Positions 5,639-5,750 of a DNA stretch of 5,750 nt are shown here, in pieces; position 1 is the first letter of the stretch, and every line of letters starts with the position of its first letter. Source of the stretch: Acidiferrobacter sp. (GTDB lineage Bacteria > Pseudomonadota > Gammaproteobacteria > Acidiferrobacterales > Acidiferrobacteraceae); assembly GCA_027335965.1 (NCBI GenBank), contig DAHWGZ010000110.1, positions 1 to 5,750 on the forward strand, given 5' to 3'. Both the position numbers and the translations under genes were made by a program. Below the pieces are notes generated by a model. It saw only the letters and a list, made by a program, of their open reading frames with translations, had not been told where the DNA came from and made no database searches.

Positions 5639-5669
5639 GGGCGCGCGGGCGATGAGCGCCCGCGCGCCC
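5639..5669 (+). terminator. Perfect 13-bp GC-rich hairpin after the porin gene
   Basis: GGGCGCGCGGGCG (5639-5651) and CGCCCGCGCGCCC (5657-5669) are exact inverted repeats around the 5-base loop ATGAG, starting 11 bases after the porin stop codon. The position and extreme stability suit a transcription end or mRNA 3' stabiliser. No T-run follows, so it is not a textbook intrinsic terminator. Because it is symmetric it could also end transcription from a gene beyond the window on the other strand. Confidence 0.6.
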
Positions 5670-5750
5670 GAGCCGGTCGCATCCCTTCGCGGCGGCCGCC
5701 GGTGGCATGGCCTGACTCATCCTGCCGCCTGCCGGGAGAGCTGTGGCATA

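Noticed and set aside
4350..5720. 456-residue open frame on the minus strand across the whole porin gene
   Set aside because: It mirrors the porin codons in a GC-rich genome, where antisense frames stay open by chance. Its translation is low-complexity (rich in Arg, Gly, Ala, Val, Asp) with no recognisable motif, and it would run through the 13-bp hairpin.
5671..5750. Possible start of a further gene in the last 80 bases
   Set aside because: I found no frame with a convincing start, Shine-Dalgarno or recognisable residues on either strand. The stretch is too short to judge.

Overview
The window is GC-rich bacterial DNA, densely coding, with every supported gene on the plus strand. The PhoB and PhoR sequences align closely with the Escherichia coli proteins as I remember them, and there are two outer-membrane beta-barrel candidates. 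Together these point to a Gram-negative proteobacterium, most likely a gammaproteobacterium of high GC content. I cannot name a genus from the sequence alone.

Region by region: positions 1-480 hold the C-terminal two thirds of the phosphate response regulator PhoB, cut by the window edge. Its sensor kinase PhoR follows three bases later (484-1806). Seven bases after phoR comes a short MscS-type mechanosensitive channel (1814-2437). Its stop codon overlaps the proposed start of a DUF481 (salt-induced/YdiY-like) outer-membrane protein (2434-3261) as TTGA. Then comes a small ORF (3289-3639) that resembles a decayed low-molecular-weight phosphatase/arsenate-reductase fold without its catalytic residues. 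It abuts a 5'-truncated ABC-transporter ATPase of the SsuB/TauB/NrtD type (3640-4209), which lacks the Walker A segment. A 155-base intergenic region (4210-4364) holds an AT-rich promoter with a good match to a Pho box. The last gene is an OprD-family porin (4365-5627), followed by a perfect 13-bp GC-rich hairpin. The last 80 bases show nothing I can support.

How the pieces fit: PhoR would sense phosphate limitation and phosphorylate PhoB. The predicted Pho box sits at the expected distance from a -10 element in front of the OprD-like porin, so that porin is a plausible direct PhoB target within 4 kb of phoBR. The channel and the DUF481 protein look translationally coupled and may form an envelope or osmotic-stress pair read through from phoBR. 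The region between them and the porin looks like a site of gene decay or rearrangement. No CRISPR array, RNA gene, insertion sequence or complete novel system was seen. The most interesting signals are the Pho-controlled OprD-type porin, the channel/outer-membrane-protein coupling and the decayed junction around 3640.
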